From an uncultured Oscillospiraceae bacterium (GTDB lineage: Bacteria; Bacillota_A; Clostridia; Oscillospirales; Oscillospiraceae): DNA of 21,669 bases. The stretch lies in NCBI GenBank assembly GCA_934589325.1, contig CAKTNU010000007.1:1-21669 (forward strand), given 5' to 3'. A program made the position numbers and the translations under genes. Shown one piece after another: positions 5,491-12,680 of this stretch; the stretch's first letter is position 1, and every line of letters starts with the position of its first letter. The notes beneath the pieces are model-generated. The model was not told the origin of the DNA, ran no database searches, and worked only from the letters and a program-made list of their open reading frames with translations.

Positions 5491-6741
5491 ATGTATAAAC
5501 CATTGGCAGATGAAATACGTCCCGACAGTCTGGATGATGTGGTCGGGCAGAAGCATATACTCGGTCAGGGCGGTATGCTGCGCCGCATCGTTGAGAGCGG
5601 GCAGATACCGAATATGATTTTCTACGGACCGTCCGGCACGGGAAAGACGACGGTCGCCCGTATAATCGCCCGGCGTACCAACCGCAGTCTGCGTAAGCTG
5701 AACGCTACGACTGCCGGCATTGCAGATATAAAGCAGATAATCGCGGAGCTGGACACCATGCTGACTCCCGGCGGTGTGCTGCTGTATCTCGACGAGATAC
5801 AGTATTTCAATAAAAAGCAGCAGCAGTCGCTGCTGGAATTTATTGAGGACGGCCGCATCACACTTATCGCCTCGACGACTGAAAACCCGTATTTCTGCGT
5901 GTTCAACGCTATCCTGAGCCGGTCAACGGTATTTGAGTTCAAGCCTGTCAGCGCCCGCGATGTTGAGAGCGCGGTACTGCGGGCGGTGGATATCATGAAT
6001 ACCCGGCGGGATACGCCGCTGGAGCTTGCCGACGGCGTCGTGCGGCATATATCGGCCTCCTGCGGAGGCGATGTGCGTAAGGCGATGAACTCGGTGGAGC
6101 TGCTGTTTTCGGCCTCCGCGGGCGGAGTAATAACGCTGGATGATGCAAAGGCGGTCACCCAGCGAAGCGCCATGCGCTACGACCGCGACGGCGACGACCA
6201 CTACGATATCCTCTCCGCGCTCATGAAGTCCCTCCGCGGCTCGGATCCGGACGCCGCGATGCACTATTTGGCGCGGCTCCTGGAGGTGGGTGACCTTATA
6301 GGTGCGTGCAGGCGCATACTGTGCTCGGCAAGTGAGGACGTCGGGCTCGCCTATCCGCAGGCCGTGCCCATCGTCAAGGCATGTGTCGATTCCGCACTCC
6401 AGCTCGGTCTGCCGGAGGCAAAGCTGCCGCTGGCCGAGGCCTGCCTGCTGCTGGCTACCGCGCCGAAATCCAACACGGCCTGCGCCGCGATAGACCGCGC
6501 CATGGCTGACGTCCGCGCCGGGCGCACTGGCAGCATACCGCGTGAGCTTCAGAACGTCCATGCCGACGGAACGGGCTTTGAGCGGGAGCAGGGCTATAAA
6601 TACCCGCATAGCTATCCCGGCCACTGGGTGCGCCAGCAGTATCTTCCCGATGAGCTGAAAAATGCCCGCTACTATGAGTACGGCGACAATAAGACCGAGC
6701 AGGCCGCCAGACGCTACTGGGAGGATATAAAAAAGAATTAA
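5491..6741 (+). CDS. rarA: Replication-associated recombination protein A (RarA/MgsA AAA+ ATPase)
   Basis: The 416-residue protein is of normal family length. The AAA+ core shows Walker A GPSGTGKTT (46-54), Walker B LLYLDE (97-102), sensor 1 ASTTEN (127-132) and the SRS arginine finger (R144). The C-terminal part carries the MgsA/RarA tetramerisation region, ending with the typical KYPHSYPGHWVRQQYLPDEL segment. RarA acts at stalled replication forks and gaps and is related to clamp loader subunits and eukaryotic WRNIP1. AGAGG (5477-5481) precedes the ATG by 9 nt. The gene has its own promoter and no clear terminator before the ParB-like gene 88 bp on, so the two may be cotranscribed. Confidence 0.93.
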   Translation: MYKPLADEIRPDSLDDVVGQKHILGQGGMLRRIVESGQIPNMIFYGPSGTGKTTVARIIARRTNRSLRKLNATTAGIADIKQIIAELDTMLTPGGVLLYLDEIQYFNKKQQQSLLEFIEDGRITLIASTTENPYFCVFNAILSRSTVFEFKPVSARDVESAVLRAVDIMNTRRDTPLELADGVVRHISASCGGDVRKAMNSVELLFSASAGGVITLDDAKAVTQRSAMRYDRDGDDHYDILSALMKSLRGSDPDAAMHYLARLLEVGDLIGACRRILCSASEDVGLAYPQAVPIVKACVDSALQLGLPEAKLPLAEACLLLATAPKSNTACAAIDRAMADVRAGRTGSIPRELQNVHADGTGFEREQGYKYPHSYPGHWVRQQYLPDELKNARYYEYGDNKTEQAARRYWEDIKKN

Positions 6742-6829
6742 GAAATCCAAATTCGCCCCGTTTCACGCAATATACAGTGTATGCTCACATCATGAAGCCA
6801 ATATAGCCGCAATATAAGGAGGTTTTGTG

Positions 6830-7681
6830 ATGCAGGCATTGAGAAGCCAGACCGCGCTCAGACGCGGCGGCATAGTATATCTGCGGACGGACGAGATAAC
6901 GCCGAACCCAGTCCAGCCGCGAAAAAGATTTGATGAGGAATCGCTGGAGGAACTGTCGGGCAGCATAAAGAGCTACGGGATCCTGAATCCGCTGACCGTG
7001 CGCCTGCGCTGCGGCAAATATGAGCTCGTGGCGGGGGAGCGGCGTCTGCGCGCCGCAAAGCTTGCGGGGCTGGAGGAGGTCCCGTGCATATTGATCGACG
7101 TTAACATGGAGGACGCGAGCCTTATCGCGCTGGTCGAAAATCTGCAGCGGCGAGACCTTGATTTTATTGAAGAAGCGCTGGGTATCAGCCAGCTCATCCG
7201 GATGTTCGGTATGAGTCAGGAGGAGGCGGCGCGGCGCATCGGCAAATCGCAGTCTGCGGTGGCGAACAAGCTGCGGCTGCTGAAGCTGCCGACGGATGTG
7301 CTGGAATCACTGCGTCAGAACGGACTGACCGAGAGACACGGGCGCGCATTGCTGCGGCTGCAGAGTCCGGTCGCGCAGAGGGCGGCGCTGGAATACATCG
7401 TTGACAACGGCCTGACCGTTGCGGCAACGGATGCGTACATAGATACGCTGCTCTCGGAGCCCGATCAGCCGGCGGAAGAGACTGGACCGGAGGACAAGCC
7501 GGAGAAGCGGCGTACCTTCGTGCTCAAGGATGTTCGCGTTTTTCTCAACACCCTCACGCGCAGCATCGACCTGATGAAGCAGGGCGGCATAGATGCCGGA
7601 GTCCAGCGCGAGGAGACGGACGATTCGCTGATACTGACGATATCCATCCCCAAAGCCCGACAGCCTGTGCAGAACGGATAA
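6830..7681 (+). CDS. ParB/Noc-like DNA-binding protein (orphan)
   Basis: The 283-residue protein has the ParB N-terminal CTPase/clamp domain with GERRLRAAKLAG (69-80) and ENLQRRDLDFIEEA (103-116). A helix-turn-helix follows (about 128-150, SQEEAARRIGKSQSAVANKLRLL), and then a C-terminal domain with DVRVFLNTLTRSIDLMKQGGI typical of clostridial ParB/Noc-like proteins. No ParA ATPase gene is adjacent, which argues for a nucleoid-occlusion-type or accessory paralogue rather than the chromosome segregation ParB. The short basic start MQALRSQTALRRGG might associate with membrane as in Noc, but this is weak. AAGGAGG (6816-6822) favours the ATG at 6830; a GTG at 6827 is possible. The interval 6742-6829 shows no convincing promoter or terminator. 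Confidence 0.85.
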   Translation: MQALRSQTALRRGGIVYLRTDEITPNPVQPRKRFDEESLEELSGSIKSYGILNPLTVRLRCGKYELVAGERRLRAAKLAGLEEVPCILIDVNMEDASLIALVENLQRRDLDFIEEALGISQLIRMFGMSQEEAARRIGKSQSAVANKLRLLKLPTDVLESLRQNGLTERHGRALLRLQSPVAQRAALEYIVDNGLTVAATDAYIDTLLSEPDQPAEETGPEDKPEKRRTFVLKDVRVFLNTLTRSIDLMKQGGIDAGVQREETDDSLILTISIPKARQPVQNG

Positions 7682-7691
7682 AAATTTTGAT

Positions 7692-7739
7692 TAATAGGAC
7701 AAATCACCGCCTTCGTATAGTTTACAAAGGCGGTGATTT
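7692..7739 (+). promoter_or_regulatory. Hairpin covering the YlmC-like ribosome binding site, with candidate sigma-E promoter
   Basis: AAATCACCGCCTT (7701-7713) pairs perfectly over 13 bp with AAGGCGGTGATTT (7727-7739). The 3' arm contains the AGGCGGT ribosome binding site of the next gene; only three T, then C, follow, so it is a weak terminator. TAATAGG (7692-7698), 15 bp, then CGTATAGT (7714-7721, in the loop) matches 5 of 7 and 6 of 8 positions of the B. subtilis sigma-E consensus. A transcript starting near 7728 would lose the 5' arm. The hairpin is certain as sequence; the promoter is inference. Confidence 0.55.
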
Positions 7740-7741
7740 CT

Positions 7742-8020
7742 ATGATAAGCTATTTTTCGGAGCTGCGGTATAAGGAAGTAATAGACGTAAACAGCGGCTT
7801 CCGGCTGGGCTATGCCTGCGACATGGAGTTTGACGACGCAGAGGGGCGCATCGTCTCGATGGTCACGCCCGGACGGGCAAAATTTTTCGGCCTGCTTGGG
7901 CGTGAGGATGACTATGTCCTCCCGTGGCAGAGCATAGTCAGGATAGGCAGCGATATAATACTCGTGGACTGCAAGGGTGAGGTCTCCCGCCGTAAACGGC
8001 GCAGGCGCAGCCTGTTCTGA
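7742..8020 (+). CDS. YlmC/YmxH-family sporulation protein (PRC-barrel)
   Basis: The 92-residue protein is a single PRC-barrel-like domain: the opening SELRYKEVIDVNSGFRLGYACDMEFD and the middle LPWQSIVRIGSDIILVD are typical of the YlmC/YmxH family, which is confined to endospore formers. The biochemical role is unknown. The C terminus is very basic (SRRKRRRRSLF), which could contact nucleic acid or membrane lipid; that is inference. ATG at 7742 is chosen because AGGCGGT lies 7 nt upstream; a GTG at 7733 would lie inside the hairpin arm. It sits between the ParB-like gene and hflX, and hflX has its own promoter. Confidence 0.88.
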   Translation: MISYFSELRYKEVIDVNSGFRLGYACDMEFDDAEGRIVSMVTPGRAKFFGLLGREDDYVLPWQSIVRIGSDIILVDCKGEVSRRKRRRRSLF

Positions 8021-8029
8021 TAATTTCTG

Positions 8030-8058
8030 TTGGCAAACCGGCGCTTTTGCGATATACT
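8030..8058 (+). promoter_or_regulatory. Sigma-A promoter of the hflX operon
   Basis: TTGGCA (8030-8035) and TATACT (8053-8058) are 17 bp apart, and the hflX ATG lies 33 bp downstream of the -10 box. It lies in the 71-bp gap after the YlmC-like gene. Confidence 0.78.
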
Positions 8059-8091
8059 AATAAAATAAAGCATATTCAAAGGAAAATACAA

Positions 8092-9387
8092 ATGGAAAAT
8101 ACTGATGTAAAAAGAGAACGTGCGGTGCTGGCGGGGCTTTCCGCGGCGAGCATGGACGAGAGCGAGCGTTCCACCGAGATATCCATGGAGGAGCTGGCCG
8201 CGCTTGTTGACACGGCCGGGGGCGATACTGTCGCCATGATAATGCAGAACCGCCCCACGCCGGATCCGCGCAGCTTCATCGGCGACGGCAAGGTACAGGA
8301 GATGAAGGAGCTCATCTCCATGAACGACTGCGACCTCGCGGTGTTTGACAACGAGCTTACGCCCTCTCAGATGAGGGTGCTGTCCGAGGAGCTCGGCGTC
8401 AAGGTACTTGACCGCTCCGGACTGATACTCGATATTTTCGCCCAGCGCGCACAGACCCGCGAAGGTCAGCTTCAGGTAGAGCTTGCACAGTATAAATACC
8501 TTCTGCCGCGTCTGACCGGTATGTGGACGCACCTTGTGCGCCAGACCGCTTCGGGCGGCTCATCGCCCATCGGCACCCGCGGCCCCGGCGAGACACAGCT
8601 TGAGACCGACCGCCGCCATATCCGGCGCAAGATACAGAAGCTCGAGGAGGAGCTGGCCGCGGTGCGCAAGGTCAGGAGCACCCAGCGCCGCCGCCGCGAG
8701 AAAAACGATATGCCTGTCGTTGCGCTTGTCGGCTACACGAATGCCGGAAAGTCGACGCTACTGAACTGCCTGACCGGGTCGGACATCCCGGCAAACGACC
8801 GGCTTTTTGATACGCTGGACACTACGACGCGCCGTCTCCGCCTCGACGAGACGCAGGAGGTGCTGCTGTCCGACACGGTCGGCTTCATACGCAAGCTCCC
8901 GACGCATCTCATCGAAGCGTTCAAGGCGACTCTGGAGGAGCTTAGCTACGCAGATGTGCTGCTCCATGTCATAGATATTTCAAATCCGGAGTGGGAGGCG
9001 CAGGCCCGAGTCGTGGACGGGCTCATTGCCCAGCTTGGCGCGAGTGAGACTCCGTGTCTGCGTATTTTCAACAAGTGTGATGCATATATCGGGATCCTGC
9101 CGCACGGAGACGACATCGTGTGCATCTCGGCAAAAAGCGGCGAGGGCGCGGATGTGCTGATCGATAAGCTGCTGAAGCTGCTTGACCGCGGTAAAAAGCA
9201 GGTCAGGCTGGAGATACCGTATTCCGACGCGGGGATCGTCGACCTGCTCAAGCGCGAGACGGCGGTGCTGAACATTGAGTATACGGACACCGGCATCGAG
9301 GCCGAGGCCATAGTCACGCCGGACATTCTAGGCCGCGTGAAGAAATATATCCCCGGCTATGTTGAGCCGAAGGAGGACTGGGAATGA
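8092..9387 (+). CDS. hflX: GTPase HflX
   Basis: The 431-residue protein has the HflX N-terminal nucleotide-binding-like domain (about 1-190, ending in the family-specific GTRGPGETQLETDRRHIRRKI stretch and a coiled coil). A GTPase domain follows: G1 GYTNAGKST (214-222), G3 DTVG (261-264), G4 NKCD (327-330), G5 SAK (346-348). HflX binds the 50S subunit and splits stalled or hibernating ribosomes, notably in heat and antibiotic stress. The ATG at 8092 has AAAGGA upstream; a longer in-frame start at 8047 overlaps the -10 box. The stop overlaps the acetyltransferase start by 4 nt (ATGA), indicating translational coupling. In some bacteria hflX is induced by the same drugs as ABC-F proteins, but no common control is visible here. 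Confidence 0.95.
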   Translation: MENTDVKRERAVLAGLSAASMDESERSTEISMEELAALVDTAGGDTVAMIMQNRPTPDPRSFIGDGKVQEMKELISMNDCDLAVFDNELTPSQMRVLSEELGVKVLDRSGLILDIFAQRAQTREGQLQVELAQYKYLLPRLTGMWTHLVRQTASGGSSPIGTRGPGETQLETDRRHIRRKIQKLEEELAAVRKVRSTQRRRREKNDMPVVALVGYTNAGKSTLLNCLTGSDIPANDRLFDTLDTTTRRLRLDETQEVLLSDTVGFIRKLPTHLIEAFKATLEELSYADVLLHVIDISNPEWEAQARVVDGLIAQLGASETPCLRIFNKCDAYIGILPHGDDIVCISAKSGEGADVLIDKLLKLLDRGKKQVRLEIPYSDAGIVDLLKRETAVLNIEYTDTGIEAEAIVTPDILGRVKKYIPGYVEPKEDWE

Positions 9388-9908
9388 GCGGTTTTGAGAC
9401 CGAGCGGCTCGTGATGCGGCCGTGGCGTGAGAATGATGCCGAAGCTCTGTATAAATACGCGAGCGACCCCGAGGTCGGCCCCGCAGCAGGCTGGCCCGTG
9501 CATACGAGCGTTGAGGACAGTCTGCGCGTCCTGCGCGAGGTGCTGATAAAGGACAAGACGTGGGCAGTGACGATAAAACTCTGCGATGAGCCGGTCGGCA
9601 GCATCGGCGCGTTCCCGACGGACGCCCCCGGCGCAGATGGCGAACCGGAGATAGGCTATTGGATAGGCCGCCCATTTTGGGGAAACGGCTATATTCCCGA
9701 AGCTGTCCGCACGCTGATCAGCCGATGCTTTGACGAGGGCGCGGAGAACGTCTGGTGCTCGCATTTTGCGGGGAACGATAAGTCGCGCCGGGTCATCGAA
9801 AAATGCGGCTTCAGGTATATGCTGACCCAGCCGTGGCAGCCGACGGCGGAGGACAAGCGTGACGCTCTTTATTATAAGATAACTCGCGAGGAGTGGGAGC
9901 ATGACTGA
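9384..9908 (+). CDS. GNAT acetyltransferase, RimJ/RimL type
   Basis: The 174-residue protein opens with FETERLVMRPWRENDAEALY, the standard start of Acetyltransf_3 (RimJ/RimL-like) proteins. The acetyl-CoA region appears as GYWIGRPFWGNGYIPEAVRTLI (about 92-113), and NDKSRRVIEKCGF (about 132-144) is the usual distal motif. These enzymes transfer acetyl from acetyl-CoA to protein N termini or small amines; the substrate here is unknown. It is the middle gene of a tight operon, overlapping hflX by 4 nt and yigZ by 8 nt. Resistance to a drug is possible for this superfamily but nothing in the sequence supports it specifically. Confidence 0.88.
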   Translation: MSGFETERLVMRPWRENDAEALYKYASDPEVGPAAGWPVHTSVEDSLRVLREVLIKDKTWAVTIKLCDEPVGSIGAFPTDAPGADGEPEIGYWIGRPFWGNGYIPEAVRTLISRCFDEGAENVWCSHFAGNDKSRRVIEKCGFRYMLTQPWQPTAEDKRDALYYKITREEWEHD

Positions 9909-10527
9909 ATACTGTGTCCCTACTGCACCGGGCGAGGCGAGCTTTGTTGAGAAGCGCTCCGAGTTTCTGGGGCATGTGCGTCCTGTTGGCAGCGAGGACG
10001 AGGCAAGGGCTTTCATCGCTGAGATGAAGAAAAAATATTACGACGCCCGGCATAACTGCTGGTGCTACATAATCAAGGACGGCCCGGAGCGCTATTCGGA
10101 CGATGGTGAGCCGCAGGGCACGGCGGGTATTCCGATGCTCGAGGTGTTCAGGCGCGAGGGTGTGTACAACGTCGTCTGTGTAGTGACGCGCTATTTCGGC
10201 GGAATACTCCTCGGCGCGGGTGGGCTCCTGCGGGCATACACCAAGAGCGCAAAGGACGCGCTGGATGCCGCGGGGATATCCGTTGTGCGTCGCTGGGTGG
10301 AGACGGAGCTTGACTGCTCATATGCCGCGGCAGAGAAGCTGAAGCAGGAGATAACGGCCTTCGGCGGCATTACGTCGTCGCTCGACTATGCCGCGGCAGT
10401 CACAATACACGCCTTTGTTCCCGAGGAGATGGCGGAGGACTTCAAGGCGCGGATATTTGACGTCAGTGCGGGCGGAGTAGAGGTACGCGTCACGGGAGAA
10501 GATTTTCGCGCCGTGCCGCGTGGCTGA
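9901..10527 (+). CDS. yigZ: YigZ/IMPACT family protein
   Basis: The 208-residue protein has the UPF0029 N-terminal domain with EKRSEFLGHVRPV (17-29). Its family core reads ARHNCWCYIIKDG, RYSDDGEPQGTAGIPML, then VVCVVTRYFGGILLGAGGLLRAYT (about 91-114). A second ferredoxin-like domain (DUF1949) fills the C terminus. IMPACT-family proteins are widespread; the yeast and mammalian members modulate GCN2 signalling, while the bacterial role remains unclear, perhaps linked to translation. Its position behind hflX and the 8-nt overlap with the acetyltransferase suggest coordinated expression. The start ATG at 9901 is preceded by GCGAGGAG (9887-9894). Confidence 0.92.
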   Translation: MTEYCVPTAPGEASFVEKRSEFLGHVRPVGSEDEARAFIAEMKKKYYDARHNCWCYIIKDGPERYSDDGEPQGTAGIPMLEVFRREGVYNVVCVVTRYFGGILLGAGGLLRAYTKSAKDALDAAGISVVRRWVETELDCSYAAAEKLKQEITAFGGITSSLDYAAAVTIHAFVPEEMAEDFKARIFDVSAGGVEVRVTGEDFRAVPRG

Positions 10528-10546
10528 AATCTGAATTTTAATTATG

Positions 10547-10575
10547 TTGAATACTTTGCGCCTTTCTGCTATAAT
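10547..10575 (+). promoter_or_regulatory. Sigma-A promoter of the DivIVA-like gene
   Basis: TTGAAT (10547-10552) and TATAAT (10570-10575) are separated by exactly 17 bp. The gene start lies 31 bp downstream with AGGAG (10596-10600) 6 nt before the ATG. Confidence 0.82.
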
Positions 10576-10606
10576 TCTCATATAAAGCCAATGCGAGGAG
10601 ATAGAA

Positions 10607-11152
10607 ATGGCTCTGAATCAGGAATACTTTGACGCCATCAGCATCGACGTCGTCAAGAAAAAATATTATAATGCAAACAAGGTCAACGCCGTGCTGGAGG
10701 ATATACGCGGGCAGGCGCTCCGGCTGGAGGAGGAGAACCGCAGTCTGCGGGAGCAGCTGGAAGCACTCAGCAGCCGCAAGGAAGAGATAGGAGACGCGAT
10801 ACTTTCGGCCAAGACGGTGTCGCAGCAGATAATCTCCGATGCCTGCGCCCAGAGCGAGCGGATGCTTGAGGAAAGCCGTGAGAAGGCAGGCGGCATAGTT
10901 GCCGCCGCGCAGGAGCGCAAGCGGCAGATACTTGCCGAGGCCGCCGAGCGGCAGGAGTATTGTGTGCGGCAGGCGGAGAAGATGTATTCCGGCCTGCGTG
11001 AGCGTCAGCTGGAGATAATCGAAACACTGGACGACGATTGGCAGAGCTTTCTCTGCGGATTGATGGATGGAGACTCCGAGGGACCGAGCGAAGAGGAGCT
11101 TTCCAAAAAGGTCGGCGCGATAGCCCGCGAGATGGCGGAGATAGACGAATAA
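10607..11152 (+). CDS. DivIVA-like coiled-coil protein
   Basis: The 181-residue protein begins with a short module, YFDAISIDVVKKKYYNANKVNAVLEDIRGQAL (7-38). This resembles the N-terminal lipid-binding region and first coil of DivIVA-type proteins, but the match is loose. From about residue 38 to 140 it is almost entirely heptad-like and rich in Glu, Arg, Gln and Ala, indicating a long parallel coiled coil. The tail is acidic. It has no signal peptide or membrane segment. DivIVA-family proteins mark curved membrane at septa and poles and position division or sporulation factors. It has its own promoter and a strong terminator, so it is a one-gene unit. It could instead be an unrelated filament-forming protein. 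Confidence 0.55.
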   Translation: MALNQEYFDAISIDVVKKKYYNANKVNAVLEDIRGQALRLEEENRSLREQLEALSSRKEEIGDAILSAKTVSQQIISDACAQSERMLEESREKAGGIVAAAQERKRQILAEAAERQEYCVRQAEKMYSGLRERQLEIIETLDDDWQSFLCGLMDGDSEGPSEEELSKKVGAIAREMAEIDE

Positions 11153-11154
11153 GA

Positions 11155-11198
11155 AAAAGCTGTGAGATCCATTCAGGATCTCACAGCTTTTATTTTTT
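11155..11198. terminator. Bidirectional terminator between the DivIVA-like gene and trkH
   Basis: AAAAGCTGTGAGATCC (11155-11170) pairs perfectly with 11176-11191 around the 5-nt loop ATTCA. T-runs follow on the plus strand (11188-11191 and 11193-11198), and an A-run (11154-11158) serves the minus strand. It overlaps the trkH stop codon at 11190-11192, so both convergent genes use it. Confidence 0.92.
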
Positions 11199-12623
11199 CC
11201 AGGTCGTCGGGGCGAAGAGCACAAGTATCGGGTATAGCTCGAGTCTGCCGAGCAGCATGATAACGGCAAGCACCATTTTCACCGGCATTGAAAATACGTC
11301 GAAGCAGCCGCCCGGCCCGATCTGCCCCATACCGGGGCCGATATTGGATATGCAGGCCAAAGACGCGGTGAAGTTTGTCGTCAAATCGTAGCCGTCAAGC
11401 GAGACTGCGAGAGCGCCGGCGATTATTATCAGAACATAAATAAGAAAATATGTATATACCGCCTTGAGAGTACCGCTCTCCACACGGCTGCCGTCAAGCT
11501 GGATGCGCGTAACACGGCGCGGGTGTATCATTCTGCGTACATCCGATGCGGCGGATTTGACCAGCATGATAAAGCGGGACGCCTTGAGCCCGCCGCCTGT
11601 GCTGCCCGCACAGGCACCGACAAACATCAGAAACAGCAGTATCCCCTGCGAAAACTGCGGCCAGAGAGTGTAGTCCTCGGTGCTGAAGCTCGCCGTGCTG
11701 ACCATATTTGATACGGAGAAGAACGCGTGGCGCAGTGCCTCACCCTTGCCGAAGCTGCCGCGCAGATCAAAAGCCACAAGCAGCGTCGCCGCCGCGATGG
11801 AAATGAAAAAATAGCGCAGCTCCTCACTCTTCAGGAGGGTCTTTACGCGGCCGATGAGCAGCAGATAGTGCAGATTGAAGTTTATGCTGTATATTATCAG
11901 CGATATGGAGACAACAAGCTCAATGTAGAGACTGTTGAAAACTCCTACGCTCTGAGTAGAGGTAGAGAAGCCGCCGGTGCCGGCGATGGCGAAGGAATGG
12001 AGCAGCGCGTCGTAGAAATCCATGCCGCCGAGCATCAGCAATACAGTGTCAGCCGCGGTCAGGCAAATGTAGATGACATAGAGTATCAGCGCAGTCTGTC
12101 GGGCACGCGGGACGAGCTTGCCGACCGTAGGCCCCGGAAATTCGGCGCGCATTATGTGCATCGAGTGGTCGCCGCACATCGGCATCACCGCCATCATAAA
12201 CACCAGCACGCCCATGCCGCCTATCCACTGCGTGAACATGCGCCAGAACATACAGCTGCGGCTCAAGACCTCGACCTGGGGCAGTATCGTCGCGCCGGTG
12301 GTCGTGAAGCCGGAGACCGTCTCAAACACGGCGTCGAGATAATTCGGTATGTCTCCGCTTATGACGAAGGGCAGCGCCCCGAGCAGCGACATGGATATCC
12401 ACACGAGCCCGACCGTGACAAAGCCGTCCCGGGCATAGAAATCCTGTGTCCTCGGGCGGAGGCGTGACAGCGCCAGCCCCACCGCGCCGGTGATGAGTAT
12501 GCTTATGACAAAATGCGTCACGCGCTCGCCGCAGCACAGCCCGGCTATGAGCGGCAGGAGCATGAGCGCGGCGAGTATCGTCAGCACAAAGCCCACGGTA
12601 CGCAGTATCATCCTGTAATTCAT
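11190..12623 (-). CDS. trkH: TrkH-family potassium uptake channel subunit (distal copy)
   Basis: The 477-residue polytopic membrane protein contains the four pore-loop segments of the TrkH/KtrB superfamily: SGFTTTG (104-110), GTGGFST (215-221), ACAGSTGGG (337-345) and SNIGPG (426-431). Each supplies one quarter of the K+ selectivity filter. GARSTGGG-type loop 3 carries the glycine-rich gating area. Together with the cytosolic TrkA ring it takes up potassium at the cytoplasmic membrane. It is the last gene of trkA-trkH-trkH, 57 bp after the first copy, with GAGGA 9 nt before the ATG. The two TrkH proteins are clearly paralogous across their whole length but differ at many positions, so this is an old duplication. 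Confidence 0.93.
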   Translation of the reverse strand: MNYRMILRTVGFVLTILAALMLLPLIAGLCCGERVTHFVISILITGAVGLALSRLRPRTQDFYARDGFVTVGLVWISMSLLGALPFVISGDIPNYLDAVFETVSGFTTTGATILPQVEVLSRSCMFWRMFTQWIGGMGVLVFMMAVMPMCGDHSMHIMRAEFPGPTVGKLVPRARQTALILYVIYICLTAADTVLLMLGGMDFYDALLHSFAIAGTGGFSTSTQSVGVFNSLYIELVVSISLIIYSINFNLHYLLLIGRVKTLLKSEELRYFFISIAAATLLVAFDLRGSFGKGEALRHAFFSVSNMVSTASFSTEDYTLWPQFSQGILLFLMFVGACAGSTGGGLKASRFIMLVKSAASDVRRMIHPRRVTRIQLDGSRVESGTLKAVYTYFLIYVLIIIAGALAVSLDGYDLTTNFTASLACISNIGPGMGQIGPGGCFDVFSMPVKMVLAVIMLLGRLELYPILVLFAPTTWKK

Positions 12624-12680
12624 CCGCGTTTATCCTCGGCTTATATGTATTTTGCGAGAAAATGCGTGGAATCAGTGTGA

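Noticed and set aside
5923..6750. 275-residue open frame opposite rarA
   Set aside because: Antisense shadow of a well conserved AAA+ protein; no ribosome binding site or family match.
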